From Armatimonadota bacterium (lineage in GTDB: Bacteria; Armatimonadota; Hebobacteria; CAIYQO01): a stretch of DNA of 53,057 bases. The stretch is taken from the NCBI GenBank assembly GCA_029553475.1, contig JAKPKV010000115.1, positions 1 to 53,057 on the forward strand, written 5' to 3'. Made by a program: the position numbers and the translations under genes. The notes under the pieces are model-generated. The model was not told the DNA's origin. It searched no databases and saw only the letters and a list, made by a program, of their open reading frames with translations. Of the stretch, positions 23,830 through 32,422 are shown in pieces (position 1 is the first letter of the stretch; every line of letters begins with the position of its first letter).

Positions 23830-24852
23830 CTACGGCCGCATCACCATCTTCACCTCGTCGCTGCCGCGGCTGATGCGCGCGAGGGCGTCCGCCCAGCCCT
23901 CCAGCGGGAAGGTGTGCGTCACCAGCTCCTTCAGTTGGAGCACGCCGCTGTTCACCAGCTTCACCGCGCGGGGGAAGGTGCCGAGCTGCGAGAAGGAGCC
24001 GAGCAGCGTGAGCTCGCGGCGGAAGATGTCGTAGGGGCTGATGGCGATGCGCGCCTCCTCCGGCGCCACGCCGTACATCACCAGCTTCGCGCCCGGGTGG
24101 GCGTAGCGCGGCAGGCGCTCGATCACCGCCGGGACGCCGGTGGCGTCAATGACGATGGCAAACCCGCCGGGGTAGCGGTTGTGCAGGGCCAAGTCGTGCG
24201 CTTCCGGCGCGTCACGGCGTACCATCACCGTCTCCGCGCCCGCCAGTTGCCCCGCCAATGCCAGCTTGCGCGGGGACAGGTCGGCCACCGCCAGCGTGGC
24301 GACCCCGGCGCCGCGCAGTAACTGCGCCAGGATCAGCCCGGTGCCCCCCGCGCCGAATTGCAGCGCGTCGTCGCCCGCGCGCGGGGCGATCACGTCAATG
24401 CCGTGCACCGCGCATGCCGCCGGCTCGATGAGCGCGCCTTCGTCAAAGCTGACGGTATCGGCCAGGGGGTACAGCCGCGCCTCGTCCACCAGCGTGTATT
24501 CCGCGAAGCCGCCGGGGGCGTTCACCCCCTGGGCGGTCATGTGCGCGCAGAACAGCGGCGTCCCGCCCCGGCAGGCGTCACAGCGGCCGCAGGGGTACTG
24601 GTTATCCGCCGCCACGCGGTCGCCCACCTGCACCCGCGTCACCGCCTCGCCCACCGCCGCCACCTCGCCGGCGAACTCGTGCCCGGGAATCAGCGGGAAC
24701 GCGGCGAAAAAGCGCCCGTGGTGAATGTGCACGTCCGTCTTGCACACCCCGCACGCGCGCACCCGTACGAGCGCCTCCGTCCCCCGCGGCGTCGGCGTCG
24801 CCACCTCCCGCACCGCGCACGCCCCCGGTCCGTCATACACCAACGCCTTCAT
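23830..24852 (-). CDS. Zinc-binding medium-chain alcohol/polyol dehydrogenase
   Basis: A 340-aa MDR-family dehydrogenase. The catalytic zinc Cys is in RACGVCKTDVH near residue 36, the His in PGHEFAGEV near 60, and the structural zinc Cys cluster is CGRCDACRGGTPLFC near 90-104. The nucleotide-binding segment is GAGGTGLILAQLLRGAG near residue 165, with an acidic residue at the end of the second strand (VADLS), consistent with NAD. Sorbitol, threonine or other polyol dehydrogenation is possible. ATG at 24852 follows GGAGGGGG. It is alone, convergent with the helicase gene and divergent from etfB. Confidence 0.9.
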   Translation of the reverse strand: MKALVYDGPGACAVREVATPTPRGTEALVRVRACGVCKTDVHIHHGRFFAAFPLIPGHEFAGEVAAVGEAVTRVQVGDRVAADNQYPCGRCDACRGGTPLFCAHMTAQGVNAPGGFAEYTLVDEARLYPLADTVSFDEGALIEPAACAVHGIDVIAPRAGDDALQFGAGGTGLILAQLLRGAGVATLAVADLSPRKLALAGQLAGAETVMVRRDAPEAHDLALHNRYPGGFAIVIDATGVPAVIERLPRYAHPGAKLVMYGVAPEEARIAISPYDIFRRELTLLGSFSQLGTFPRAVKLVNSGVLQLKELVTHTFPLEGWADALARISRGSDEVKMVMRP

Positions 24853-25451
24853 TCCGCCCCCTCCCGCCGCCATGATGCCCCATCTTACCGCGCGAGATAC
24901 ACGGGCGCAACGGCGGGGGGTTGGTCTTTGGGCGGGCGCGTGTCCTCGCGAGCCGACGCCGGGAGGTCTGCGGTGATATCCCCCCTGGCAAGCAAACAGA
25001 AAGATGCTGCATCGCCGCCCGCACCGTGATACCCGCAGAGCGCCCGTCTGCCGGAAGAACCCCGCGCCGGCGGTCATACCCAGCCTTTGGGCAGAAAAGC
25101 ACTCTTTTTATTTTCTCGCGCCTTGGCGCCCTGGCGCCCTGACGTGAGATTTTCCGCGAACACGACGCCCCCCCGTTTGGCGAACACGCACCAATTTGGG
25201 GGAGTCAGCGGAGGGTCTCCGCGGTTGCACCACGAAGCAGGAAGAAGGGAAGCGGCCAGGGATTGGGGAGGAAAGGGCGGTCGCGCGGCAGGTCCGGGCG
25301 ACTATGCGGGCGGCGCGTCCGCGCGCGGCGCGACGGCGTCTTGCCCGCCCTTTTCGTTTTTCAGAAAATCTGGTACAGTGTGGCGGGCGCCATGCCGGAC
25401 TCTTTCCGCATGACGCCTCTCTCGTGACCCTGACCCGTGACTGGAGTCGCT
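24853..25451. other. Intergenic region upstream of etfB
   Basis: About 600 nt without a supported gene between divergent genes. It includes a short direct repeat (GGCGCCCTGGCGCCCTG near 25125-25141) in text of the CGCGCCTTGGCGCC kind and a GC-rich stretch up to 25330. A TACAGT box at 25372 is a weak -10 candidate for etfB. I see no RNA gene or riboswitch. Confidence 0.6.
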
Positions 25452-26249
25452 ATGAACATCGTCGTGTGCATCAAGCAGGTGCCGCAGACCACGAACGTGA
25501 AGATTGACCCGGTGACCAACACCCTCGTGCGCGAAGGCGTGGAGTCCCAGATCAATCCCTTCGATCTCTACGCGCTGGAAGAAGCCGTGCGGGTGAAGGA
25601 GCGCCTGGCCGCGCAGGGCGTGGAGAGCACCGTGACGGTGGTCTCCATGGGCCCGCCGCAGGTGGACGCCGCGCTGCGCGAGGCGCTCACCCTGGGCGCC
25701 GATGCGGCCGTGCTGCTCTCCGACCGCGCGTTCGCCGGGTCCGATACCTGGGCGACCTCGTATGCGCTGGCCGCCGCGGTGAGCGCGCTGAAAGCCGACC
25801 TGGTCTTTTGCGGCATGCAGGCCATTGACGGCGACACCGCGCAGACCGGACCGGGCATCACCGTGCATGCCGAATATGCGCTGGCCACCTACGTGAGCAA
25901 GATTGACGAGATCAGCGAGAAGCGCGCCACGGTGCACCGCCTGCTGGAAGACGGCTACGAGGTGTGCGACGTCGCGCTGCCCGCGCTCTTCACCGTGGTG
26001 AAGGAGATTAACGAGCCGCGCACCCCGTCGCTCCGCGGCAAAATGCGCGCCAAGTCGGCGCAGATTCCCGTGTGGACCGCCGCCAGCCTGCAGCTCGACC
26101 CCGAGCGCTGCGGCCTGAAAGGCAGCCCCACCCAGGTGGTGAAAGTCTTCAGCCCCGAACACCGCGCCGGCGGCGAACGCTGGGAAGGCGACCCGACGGA
26201 GCTGGCGGCGAAGCTGCTGGAGATCGTGCGCGAGCGCGTGACGGTGTGA
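25452..26249 (+). CDS. etfB: Electron transfer flavoprotein beta subunit
   Basis: A 265-aa EtfB/FixA. It starts NIVVCIKQVPQTTNVKIDP and contains FDLYALEEAVRVKE, VVSMGPPQVDAALREAL, and CGMQAIDGDTAQTGP, all typical of the FixA/EtfB AMP- or second-FAD-binding subunit; the bifurcating type carries FAD here. ATG at 25452 has a weak ribosome site. Its partner etfA follows after an inserted four-helix-bundle gene. EtfA in this locus has two [4Fe-4S] motifs, which points to an electron-bifurcating ETF. Confidence 0.92.
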   Translation: MNIVVCIKQVPQTTNVKIDPVTNTLVREGVESQINPFDLYALEEAVRVKERLAAQGVESTVTVVSMGPPQVDAALREALTLGADAAVLLSDRAFAGSDTWATSYALAAAVSALKADLVFCGMQAIDGDTAQTGPGITVHAEYALATYVSKIDEISEKRATVHRLLEDGYEVCDVALPALFTVVKEINEPRTPSLRGKMRAKSAQIPVWTAASLQLDPERCGLKGSPTQVVKVFSPEHRAGGERWEGDPTELAAKLLEIVRERVTV

Positions 26250-26260
26250 TCAGGATTGCA

Positions 26261-26293
26261 CAATGAATAATGGTGAATAGCGAATTGAGAATG
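26261..26293 (+). repeat. Left flank repeat of the four-helix-bundle cassette
   Basis: 33-nt AT-rich element CAATGAATAATGGTGAATAG plus continuation; 26 of 33 positions match the reverse complement of 26708-26740. It lies 12 nt after the etfB stop. Confidence 0.8.
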
Positions 26294-26303
26294 GAGGCGG
26301 GGG

Positions 26304-26741
26304 ATGCGCGAGGACGTTCAGCGGTTGCTTGCGCCAATGGATGATTTCGCAACCCATGTGATTGATCTGGTCGAGGAATTACCAACTTCCCCGGTCGGTC
26401 GGCATATCGGTGGGCAATTACTGCGTTCCGGCACATCCACTGCGGCAAATTATGAAGAAGCCTGTGCAGCGGAGAGCCGTGCCGACTTCATTCATAAAAT
26501 GCAAATTTCACTGAAGGAGATGCGAGAGTCACGATTCTGGTTGCGGATGCTGAAACGACGCCGTTGGGCGCAAGCAGAGAAGGCGGCAGTGCTCTATGCG
26601 GCAGTGCTCTATACTGAAGCAGACGAGTTATGCCGAATCTTCACGCAGTCAGTGGTGACGGCAAAGAAATCCAAGCGTCCGAACGTGCTCTCCGGTTTTC
26701 TATTTTGCATGCTCAATTCACGATTCTCCATTCTGCATTAA
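26304..26741 (+). CDS. Four-helix-bundle protein (S23/23S-IVP family)
   Basis: A 145-aa protein of the four-helix-bundle family first seen in 23S rRNA intervening sequences. It has the family pattern LPTSPVGRHIGGQLLRSGTS, TAANYEEACAAES, DFIHKMQISLKEMRES and WLRML, with an alpha-helical, Glu/Arg-rich composition. Its base composition is more A/T-rich than the flanking etf genes. It sits between etfB and etfA in an otherwise coupled pair, flanked by 33-nt imperfect inverted repeats. The last about ten residues (SGFLFCMLNSRFSILH) are encoded partly by the right repeat, so the original C-terminus was probably shorter. A 15-nt tandem duplication (GCAGTGCTCTATGCG type, near 26588-26617) makes VLYAAVLY. 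Function unknown; likely a mobile passenger. Confidence 0.9.
   Translation: MREDVQRLLAPMDDFATHVIDLVEELPTSPVGRHIGGQLLRSGTSTAANYEEACAAESRADFIHKMQISLKEMRESRFWLRMLKRRRWAQAEKAAVLYAAVLYTEADELCRIFTQSVVTAKKSKRPNVLSGFLFCMLNSRFSILH
26708..26740 (-). repeat. Right flank repeat of the four-helix-bundle cassette
   Basis: Inverted partner of 26261-26293. It overlaps the end of the four-helix-bundle gene and lies 20 nt before the etfA start. Confidence 0.8.
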
Positions 26742-26760
26742 CCCGAAAAGAGGAATACTG

Positions 26761-27972
26761 ATGTCCATTCGCGTCATCGAAGATAAGTGCAAGGGGTGCA
26801 CCCTCTGCGTGAAGGCGTGCCCGACCATGGCCGTGAAGATGGAGGGCAAGCTGGCCACCATCGCGGTGGAGAGCTGCAACTTCTGCGGCTCCTGCGTGAG
26901 CGCCTGCAAGTTCAAGGCGATCACCATTGAGATCGAGAAGCAGGCGCGCGAGGACCTGGACGCCTACACGGGCGTGTGGGTCTTCGGCGAGCAGCACGAC
27001 GGCCAGCTCGCCGGCGTGGTGCCGGAGCTCATCGGCGCCGGGCGCCGGCTGGCGGATGCCCGCGGCTGCGCGCTGGGCGTGGTCGTGCTCGGACACGAGC
27101 TGGACGCGCTGGGCGCGGCGGTGGCGAAGTATCCGGTGGACAAGGTCTACCTGTATGACCACCCGAAGCTGGCCCGCTATCGGCCTGAGCCGTATTCGCG
27201 CGTGCTGGCCAACCTCTGCCGCCGCTATAAGCCGGAGATCGTGCTCGCCGGCGCCACCACCATCGGCCGCGGCTTCCTCTCCCGCGTGGCGGTGGATCTG
27301 TATACCGGGCTCACCGCGGACTGCACCGGGCTGGAAGTGGGCGAGGACGGGCTGCTCTACCAGACGCGCCCGGCCTTCGGCGGCAATATCATGGCCACCA
27401 TTCTCTGCCCTTACACGCGCCCGCAGATGGCCACCGTGCGCCACAAGGTGATGCCGGCGGCGCTGCCCGGCGACGTGGCGCGCGCCGCGATCATCCGCGA
27501 GACGCCGGTCGAGCAGCTGCTCACCTCCAGCGTGAACATCCTGGAGTTCATCCCCGATTTCACCCAGAAGGTGAACCTGGTGGACGCCGACGTCATCGTC
27601 TCCGGCGGCCGCGGCATGGGGAAGCCGGAGCATTTTGCCCTGCTGCAGGAGCTGGCCGACCTGCTCGGCGGCGCGGTGGGCTCCTCCCGCGCAGCGGTGG
27701 ACGCCGGCTGGATGCCCTATCCGCACCAGGTGGGGCAGACCGGCAAGACGGTCTGCCCGAAGCTCTACATCGCCTGCGGCATCTCCGGCGCCGTGCAGCA
27801 CCTCGCCGGCATGTCCTCCTCCGACTGCATCATCGCCATCAACAAGGACAAAGACGCCCCCATCTTCCAGGTGGCGGACTTCGGCTTCGTCGGCGACGTG
27901 CTGGAGGTGGTGCCGGCGCTGATCACGCAGCTCAAGGCCGCGCGCGCGCCGGTGGGCGTGTGCGGCGCGTAG
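26761..27972 (+). CDS. etfA: Ferredoxin-fused electron transfer flavoprotein alpha subunit (bifurcating type)
   Basis: A 403-aa EtfA with an N-terminal ferredoxin domain holding two [4Fe-4S] motifs ([12 protein letters not shown] near residue 10 and [12 protein letters not shown] near 40). The ETF alpha domain follows with the FAD-binding C-terminal landmarks VSGGRGMG near residue 280, [20 protein letters not shown] and [10 protein letters not shown]. Ferredoxin-fused EtfA is typical of bifurcating ETFs such as the caffeyl-CoA reductase partner CarE, which couple NADH oxidation to ferredoxin reduction with a dehydrogenase. That dehydrogenase is not in this window. ATG at 26761 follows AGAGGA. 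The etf pair is separated by about 510 nt of inserted sequence. Confidence 0.93.
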   Translation: MSIRVIEDKCKGCTLCVKACPTMAVKMEGKLATIAVESCNFCGSCVSACKFKAITIEIEKQAREDLDAYTGVWVFGEQHDGQLAGVVPELIGAGRRLADARGCALGVVVLGHELDALGAAVAKYPVDKVYLYDHPKLARYRPEPYSRVLANLCRRYKPEIVLAGATTIGRGFLSRVAVDLYTGLTADCTGLEVGEDGLLYQTRPAFGGNIMATILCPYTRPQMATVRHKVMPAALPGDVARAAIIRETPVEQLLTSSVNILEFIPDFTQKVNLVDADVIVSGGRGMGKPEHFALLQELADLLGGAVGSSRAAVDAGWMPYPHQVGQTGKTVCPKLYIACGISGAVQHLAGMSSSDCIIAINKDKDAPIFQVADFGFVGDVLEVVPALITQLKAARAPVGVCGA

Positions 27973-27990
27973 ACCGCGCCCAAACCGCCG

Positions 27991-28884
27991 CTACTCTTTC
28001 GCCGCGTTGACCAGCTCCAACGTCTTTACCGTCACGGGCTTGTCTTCCACGGCGACCGGGTCTCTCAGCGGTTCGCTGAGGCGCTGGCCGGTGGCGGACA
28101 CCTCCACGCGGTAGAGGCCGGCGGGGAGATTCGCCACCGTGAAGCTGCCGTCCTGCGCGGAGGGGGTCACGGAGCCGAGCAGCACCTTCGAGGCCCCCCA
28201 GAACACCTCCACGCGCGCCGTCGGCGTCGCGGGCGTGATCGTCCCGGTGATGCCGCCGGTGGGCGAGAGCGTTTTCGCGGCGAGCGCGGTGGCCGGCAGG
28301 ATGACGTCTTCCGCAAATTTGACTTGCGTGCCGTCTACGGTGAAGGTGATGAGATTAGGCCGGGCGTCGGAGGGCGCCCATTCGCCGATGGCCAGCGGCA
28401 CCGTCTCCACCACCAGCGGCACGTTGGGCTGCTCTGCGCGCGCCAGCACGGTTTTCTCTTTGGCGAAGGTCAGTCGGGCGTAGGTGTAGGTGCGCCGGGG
28501 GACGGCAGTGCGCGCCAGCAGCGCGAAGCTCTCTTTCGCGCCCAGTTTCAGGGGGAGCGTCTCGTTCTTCGCGATGTCTTCCGCCTTCGCGACCGTGTGC
28601 CAGCGCGAGCCGTAGCGCAGCTCGATCTGCGTCAGGCTCAGCCGCAGCTCGTGCTCGGCGGCGGCTTTACCGCGCAGCGTGAAGGTGACGGGCACCGTCG
28701 GCGGTTGGGCCTGTTCGCCCGCTGCCGCCGGGGTGGAGCGCGCCGGCGCCTGCGGCCAGGGGCGGGCGTCGGCGCCGTAGCCGCCGCCGGAAGCCGGCGC
28801 GGAGCCGCAGCCGGCGACCAGGGCGAGGAGGGCGAGCATCACCGCGCCGGCGACCAGCGCGAGTAAGGCGTGTGTTTTCATCAC
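27991..28884 (-). CDS. Lipoprotein with DUF4382-like and carboxypeptidase-regulatory-like domains
   Basis: A 297-aa lipoprotein. The lipobox LVAGC lies after a hydrophobic signal ([17 protein letters not shown]), followed by an Ala/Pro-rich linker. The middle part ([27 protein letters not shown]) resembles DUF4382-type beta-rich domains, and the C-terminus ([22 protein letters not shown]) is a carboxypeptidase-regulatory-like or prealbumin-like beta-sandwich. No catalytic residues are seen. Start may be ATG 28884 or 28881. A TACAAT box lies at minus-strand 28926-28931. Probably an outer-surface or periplasmic anchor protein. It ends 18 nt after the etfA stop, so the two are convergent. Confidence 0.75.
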   Translation of the reverse strand: MMKTHALLALVAGAVMLALLALVAGCGSAPASGGGYGADARPWPQAPARSTPAAAGEQAQPPTVPVTFTLRGKAAAEHELRLSLTQIELRYGSRWHTVAKAEDIAKNETLPLKLGAKESFALLARTAVPRRTYTYARLTFAKEKTVLARAEQPNVPLVVETVPLAIGEWAPSDARPNLITFTVDGTQVKFAEDVILPATALAAKTLSPTGGITGTITPATPTARVEVFWGASKVLLGSVTPSAQDGSFTVANLPAGLYRVEVSATGQRLSEPLRDPVAVEDKPVTVKTLELVNAAKE

Positions 28885-28925
28885 GGAGTACTATTCCCGT
28901 CTGGTGGCGTTCACATACCTCCGAT

Positions 28926-28931
28926 ATTGTA
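28926..28931 (-). promoter_or_regulatory. -10 box of the lipoprotein gene
   Basis: Minus-strand TACAAT about 40 nt before the lipoprotein start; the -35 candidate (TGCCAT at 28949-28954) is weak. Confidence 0.4.
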
Positions 28932-28970
28932 GCACACATTGCCGGCGCATGGCAGCCATCGCCCGACAAG

Positions 28971-29000
28971 TTGGCGGGCGCGGCGAGAACGTGCTACTAT
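28971..29000 (+). promoter_or_regulatory. Promoter of trpF
   Basis: TTGGCG (28971-28976), 18 nt, TACTAT (28995-29000). The start site would lie near 29007, so the ATG at 28999 cannot be in the mRNA and the start at 29035 is preferred. Confidence 0.6.
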
Positions 29001-29034
29001 GGAGGGGGAGCGAATTTTCGACAAGGCCCGTGGC

Positions 29035-29712
29035 ATGCATCCGTCACCACCGCGCACCCGCGTGAAAATTTGCGGCATCACCCATGCCGACGACGCCCGG
29101 CTGGCCGTTGTGCTGGGCGCGGATGCCCTCGGTTTTCTCTTCTACCCGCCCAGCCCGCGCGCGGTGACGCCGGCGGCGGCGCGCGCCATCATCGCCGAGC
29201 TGCCCCCCTTCGTGACGCCGGTGGCGGTGGTGGTGAATGAGCCGCCGGCGGCGGTGCGGGCACTGCTGGCGGATACCGGCTGCCGCGTCGCGCAGCTGCA
29301 TGGCGATGAGCCCCCCGCCTACCTGGATGAACTTGGCTGCCCGGCGATCAAGAGCCTGGCGATTGGCGGGGAGGCCGATGTGCCGGCGGTGGACGCCTAT
29401 CGCGGGGCGCGGGCGATCCTGCTCGACGCGCGGGTGGCGGGACAGCGTGGGGGCACCGGCGTATCCTTTGACTGGCGTCTGGCGCGGGCGGCGCGGGCAT
29501 GCGGGTTGCCCATTCTCCTCGCCGGCGGCCTGACGCCGGACAATGTCGCGGAGGCCATCGCGATCGCCGCCCCCTATGCGGTGGACGTGAGCAGCGGGGT
29601 GGAGCGCGCCCCGGGGCGGAAGGATGCGGAGAAGCTGCGCGCGCTGTTTGCCGCCGTCAGCGCGGCAGACCAAACCGCGCCAGCCACAGGTTCACCGCCA
29701 CCGCGGCGATGA
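29035..29712 (+). CDS. trpF: Phosphoribosylanthranilate isomerase
   Basis: A 225-aa TIM-barrel enzyme for the third step of tryptophan synthesis (PRA to CdRP). Landmarks are the N-terminal VKICGITHADDA, GFLFYPPSPRAVTP, VAQLHGDEPP, and the C-terminal phosphate-binding ILLAGGLTPDNV and VDVSSGVERAPGRKD. The catalytic Cys (KICG) and Asp (LLDA) are present. Other trp genes are not nearby. The C-terminal tail after LRALFAAV (SAADQTAPATGSPPPRR) is longer than usual and overlaps the convergent mgtE by 56 nt. Start at 29035 has AAGG upstream; promoter position excludes the earlier ATG. Confidence 0.93.
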   Translation: MHPSPPRTRVKICGITHADDARLAVVLGADALGFLFYPPSPRAVTPAAARAIIAELPPFVTPVAVVVNEPPAAVRALLADTGCRVAQLHGDEPPAYLDELGCPAIKSLAIGGEADVPAVDAYRGARAILLDARVAGQRGGTGVSFDWRLARAARACGLPILLAGGLTPDNVAEAIAIAAPYAVDVSSGVERAPGRKDAEKLRALFAAVSAADQTAPATGSPPPRR

Positions 29713-31000
29713 GCGCCACGGTGACGATCGCGGCGTGGGCCGGCGCGCTCAACGCGTCCCGGCGCTTGCGGACGACGACCGTCCCGAGCGCGCCGATGAG
29801 GCTGGCCGTCCACAGGCTGACGACGAACGGCAGGGCGACGCCGCCCGCCCGCGCCGGCGAGCGCGTCATCACGAAAAGCACCAGGCCGGCGAGCGCGCCG
29901 CTGATGAGCGCCAGCCCTCCGCCGGCGGCAACCTCGCGCAGGAAGATACGGCCGAGCTGCCGGCGCTCTATCGCGTCCTCGTACGCGTGATCCATGCCCA
30001 GCGCCGCCTGGCTGCCGGCGGAGAGCCCCAGCGCCAGCAGCAGCGGCAGCAAGGCGGCCGTGGTGTGCCAGGCCGTCAACTCGCGCGCAAAAAGCCAGAT
30101 GAGCCCCGCGAGCAGCGTGGCGCCGGCCAGCGTCAACAGGCCGGTGCGCCAGCCCGGCCGCCGGGACCACGGGCGCGGTTCTTCGGCGGCTTCCTCGCCG
30201 CCGCTCACCGCCAGCAGGTCTTCGGTCGCCTCCTCGCGCATGGCTTCGCTCACGTCGTCCACGGTGACGATGCCCTGCATACGGCCGTCTTCGTCCAGCA
30301 CCGGCACCGCCAGCAGGTCGTGCCGGCGCACCACGTCGGCCACGTCGTCCCGGGGCATGTCCGTCGGCACGCTGACGTATTCGCGCGCCATGATGTCGCT
30401 CATCACCGCGTCCGGGGCGTGCGCGATGAGATGGCGCAGGGTGACGACGCCGAGCAGGCGCTCGTCCTCGTCCACCACGTAAATCTCGTAAATCATCTCC
30501 GCGTCGGCGTAGGGGCCGCGCAGCAGCGCCAGCGTTTCGGCCACCGTTTCGTCGGGGGTGACGCGGACATATTCCTTCGCCATCAGCCCGCCGGCCACAT
30601 CGTCGGCGTAGCGCAGCAGCTCCGCCACGTCGTCGGCGGCCTCCGGCTCCATGCGCTCCAGCAGCGCGTCCACCTCTTCGTGCGGCAGCTCCGCCAGCAC
30701 GTCGGCGGCGTCGTCGGAGGACATCTCTTCCAGCACGTCGGAGGTGCGCTCGACGGTGAGTTGATCGAGCATGATCGCGCGGTCGTCAGGCTCCAGCTCG
30801 GCCAGCAGCTCCGCCGCCTGTTCGTCGGTGAGCGACTCCAGCAGCGCGATCTGCTCCGGCTCCTCCAGCTCGGTGAAAAAGTCGGCCAGGTCCGCCGGGT
30901 GGATCTCCGCCAGCAGCGCGGTCAGCGCCGCGCGGTCCTGCCGTTCCAGCGCCGTCCGCAGCCGCTCTTCCCACTCCGGTTGTGTCGCGTCGGTTGCCAT
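29657..31000 (-). CDS. mgtE: Magnesium transporter MgtE
   Basis: A 447-aa Mg2+ channel/transporter. The N-terminal superhelical domain (about 10-125) holds the repeated EIHPADLADFF, ELEPDDRAIML and SSDDAADVLAEL units; two CBS domains follow (about 140-260: VRVTPDETVAETLALLR, DLLAVPVLDEDGRMQGIVTVDDV); the C-terminal transmembrane domain (about 285-445) has the expected helices, including PFVVSLWTASLIG. Gating by cytosolic Mg2+ is expected from the N and CBS domains. A TACAAT box 8 nt before the ATG, with no ribosome site and no room for a Mg-sensing leader, suggests a leaderless mRNA. It converges on and overlaps trpF. Confidence 0.93.
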   Translation of the reverse strand: MATDATQPEWEERLRTALERQDRAALTALLAEIHPADLADFFTELEEPEQIALLESLTDEQAAELLAELEPDDRAIMLDQLTVERTSDVLEEMSSDDAADVLAELPHEEVDALLERMEPEAADDVAELLRYADDVAGGLMAKEYVRVTPDETVAETLALLRGPYADAEMIYEIYVVDEDERLLGVVTLRHLIAHAPDAVMSDIMAREYVSVPTDMPRDDVADVVRRHDLLAVPVLDEDGRMQGIVTVDDVSEAMREEATEDLLAVSGGEEAAEEPRPWSRRPGWRTGLLTLAGATLLAGLIWLFARELTAWHTTAALLPLLLALGLSAGSQAALGMDHAYEDAIERRQLGRIFLREVAAGGGLALISGALAGLVLFVMTRSPARAGGVALPFVVSLWTASLIGALGTVVVRKRRDALSAPAHAAIVTVALIAAVAVNLWLARFGLPR

Positions 31001-31008
31001 TGGCTGTT

Positions 31009-31037
31009 ATTGTACCGGCGTGCCCGGCGGGAGTCCA
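31009..31037 (-). promoter_or_regulatory. Promoter of mgtE, leaderless layout
   Basis: On the minus strand: TGGACT (31032-31037), 17 nt, TACAAT (31009-31014), then 8 nt to the ATG at 31000. No Shine-Dalgarno sequence lies between. Confidence 0.6.
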
Positions 31038-31110
31038 GCGGCGCCGATTCCGGGGCGCAAGCGCATCGCCGGCGCCGGCGCGGCGGCGCATGGTGAACAG
31101 GCACGTACCA

Positions 31111-32142
31111 CTACCACCCGGTCAGCGCGCGAAAGGCCGGCCACCCGTCCTCGGGGTAGAAACGGTGGCCGCCGTCGCCGACGATCAGCTGGCAGCGGTC
31201 GGGAGCGCCGACGGCGGCGTAAATGGCCTGGATGTCGGCGAAGGCTTCCTCCACGCCGGCGAGGGGGAAGATGGGGTCGTCGCGGCCCGCCACCACCACC
31301 AGCGGCCGCGGGGCGATGAGGCCGGCGAAGTCGGCCATCTCCAGGTAGCGCAGCGCGCCCGGCAGGTAATTGTCCTGGCAGTGGTCAATACGGCCGATGG
31401 AGTGGCGGAAGGTGCAGACGTAGCAGGAGGGCATCGCCGCGGTGATGCGCGGCTCATAGCAGGCGGCGTAGTACGTCGCCGTGCCGCCGCCGGAATTGCC
31501 CATGCAGCCGATGCGGCGCAGATCCAGCTCCGGACATGCCGCCAGCGCGTCAACGGCGCGGGCGATATCCCACACCCGCTCGCCGATCATCGTGCGCCCC
31601 AGCAGCAGCGACACCATCGAGGCGTGATGGCAGGTGGACTGCAGGTGCCGCGCCTCGGCGGCGCGCTGATCTCCGCGCTCCCCGAAGCAGCGCTGCTCCA
31701 GCGCCAGCGCGGCATACCCCTCACGCACCGCCTGCAGCGCGAAGTCGCGCCCGCCGGCAATCGTCGTCTCGTCCCCCGGATATTTCGGGCGTCCCAGCGA
31801 GATATGCATCCCCGTGCTGTGGCCCTGCAGGCAGATCACCAGCGGCACCGGGCCGTCCGCCTTCGGCAGCAGCAGGTGGCAGGGCACGTCCGCGCCCGCT
31901 TCCGCGGTGAAGATCAATCGGCGCTCGATATAACTGCCGTGATCCGCCTCGAACTCGACGCGCAGGTGTGGATCCACCCGCTCCGGCATGAGGCCGAGCA
32001 GCTCGAGAAACTTCTCACGCACCGCGGCCACCCAGCCGGAAACATCGTGCGCGTGGCGGTGAAAATTCAACGCGCGCGGCGGGTGATCGAGCTGGGGGGT
32101 ATGGCAGGTCTCCGGTGCATAGGTGTGCAGCAGCGTCTCCAT
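31111..32142 (-). CDS. Alpha/beta-hydrolase, acetyl-xylan-esterase or dienelactone-hydrolase type
   Basis: A 343-aa alpha/beta-hydrolase. The nucleophile Ser is in GCMGNSGGGTATYYA near residue 200, the acid Asp lies in VVVAGRDDPIFP near residue 290, and the His in GDGGHRFYPEDGW near residue 325. It matches the abhydrolase_7/acetyl-xylan-esterase pattern of proteins that deacetylate carbohydrates. There is no signal peptide. ATG at 32142 follows AGGAGG. It is divergent from the diguanylate cyclase gene and has a good promoter of its own. Carbohydrate esterase activity fits the nearby glycoside hydrolases, but the substrate is inferred. Confidence 0.75.
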   Translation of the reverse strand: METLLHTYAPETCHTPQLDHPPRALNFHRHAHDVSGWVAAVREKFLELLGLMPERVDPHLRVEFEADHGSYIERRLIFTAEAGADVPCHLLLPKADGPVPLVICLQGHSTGMHISLGRPKYPGDETTIAGGRDFALQAVREGYAALALEQRCFGERGDQRAAEARHLQSTCHHASMVSLLLGRTMIGERVWDIARAVDALAACPELDLRRIGCMGNSGGGTATYYAACYEPRITAAMPSCYVCTFRHSIGRIDHCQDNYLPGALRYLEMADFAGLIAPRPLVVVAGRDDPIFPLAGVEEAFADIQAIYAAVGAPDRCQLIVGDGGHRFYPEDGWPAFRALTGW

Positions 32143-32173
32143 ATGAGCGCCTCCTCGTGGGGATCTGGGCTTC

Positions 32174-32202
32174 ACTCTAGCACAGCCGCCGGGCGCTGTC
32201 CA
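32174..32202 (-). promoter_or_regulatory. Promoter of the esterase gene
   Basis: On the minus strand: TGGACA (32197-32202), 17 nt, TAGAGT (32174-32179), about 30 nt before the ATG at 32142. Confidence 0.6.
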
Positions 32203-32307
32203 GATTTTTTCAGCGGTGTGATGGAGTCCGTCCGGTGAATATGATACAATTATTATCCATACCAGTTGCGTGTGCCTGCGCGACCGGCTTTCCCGGTCAG
32301 GCCCTCG

Positions 32308-32391
32308 GCGCTCGGCTGTCAGCGACCGGCGCTCGACAGACTGTACACAGTACCTGTCACCGCACAGCCGACGGCTGACAGCCGACAGCGG
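32308..32391. repeat. Imperfect inverted repeat upstream of the diguanylate cyclase gene
   Basis: CTCGGCTGTCAGC (about 32310-32322) pairs with GCTGACAGCCGACAG (about 32374-32388). It lies between a weak TACAAT promoter candidate (32245-32250) and the GGDEF start. Confidence 0.6.
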
Positions 32392-32410
32392 CACCGGTCA
32401 GCGCAACGGG

Positions 32411-32416
32411 TATCAT
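32411..32416 (+). promoter_or_regulatory. -10-like box of the diguanylate cyclase gene
   Basis: TATCAT ends six nt before the ATG at 32423. The -35 at 17 nt spacing is poor. A second candidate (TGGAGT at 32222, TACAAT at 32245) would give a 170-nt leader. Confidence 0.35.
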
Positions 32417-32422
32417 ATAACG

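Noticed and set aside
31001-31110. Mg-sensing riboswitch (M-box or similar) upstream of mgtE
   Set aside because: The -10 box is 8 nt before the ATG, leaving no leader for such an RNA.
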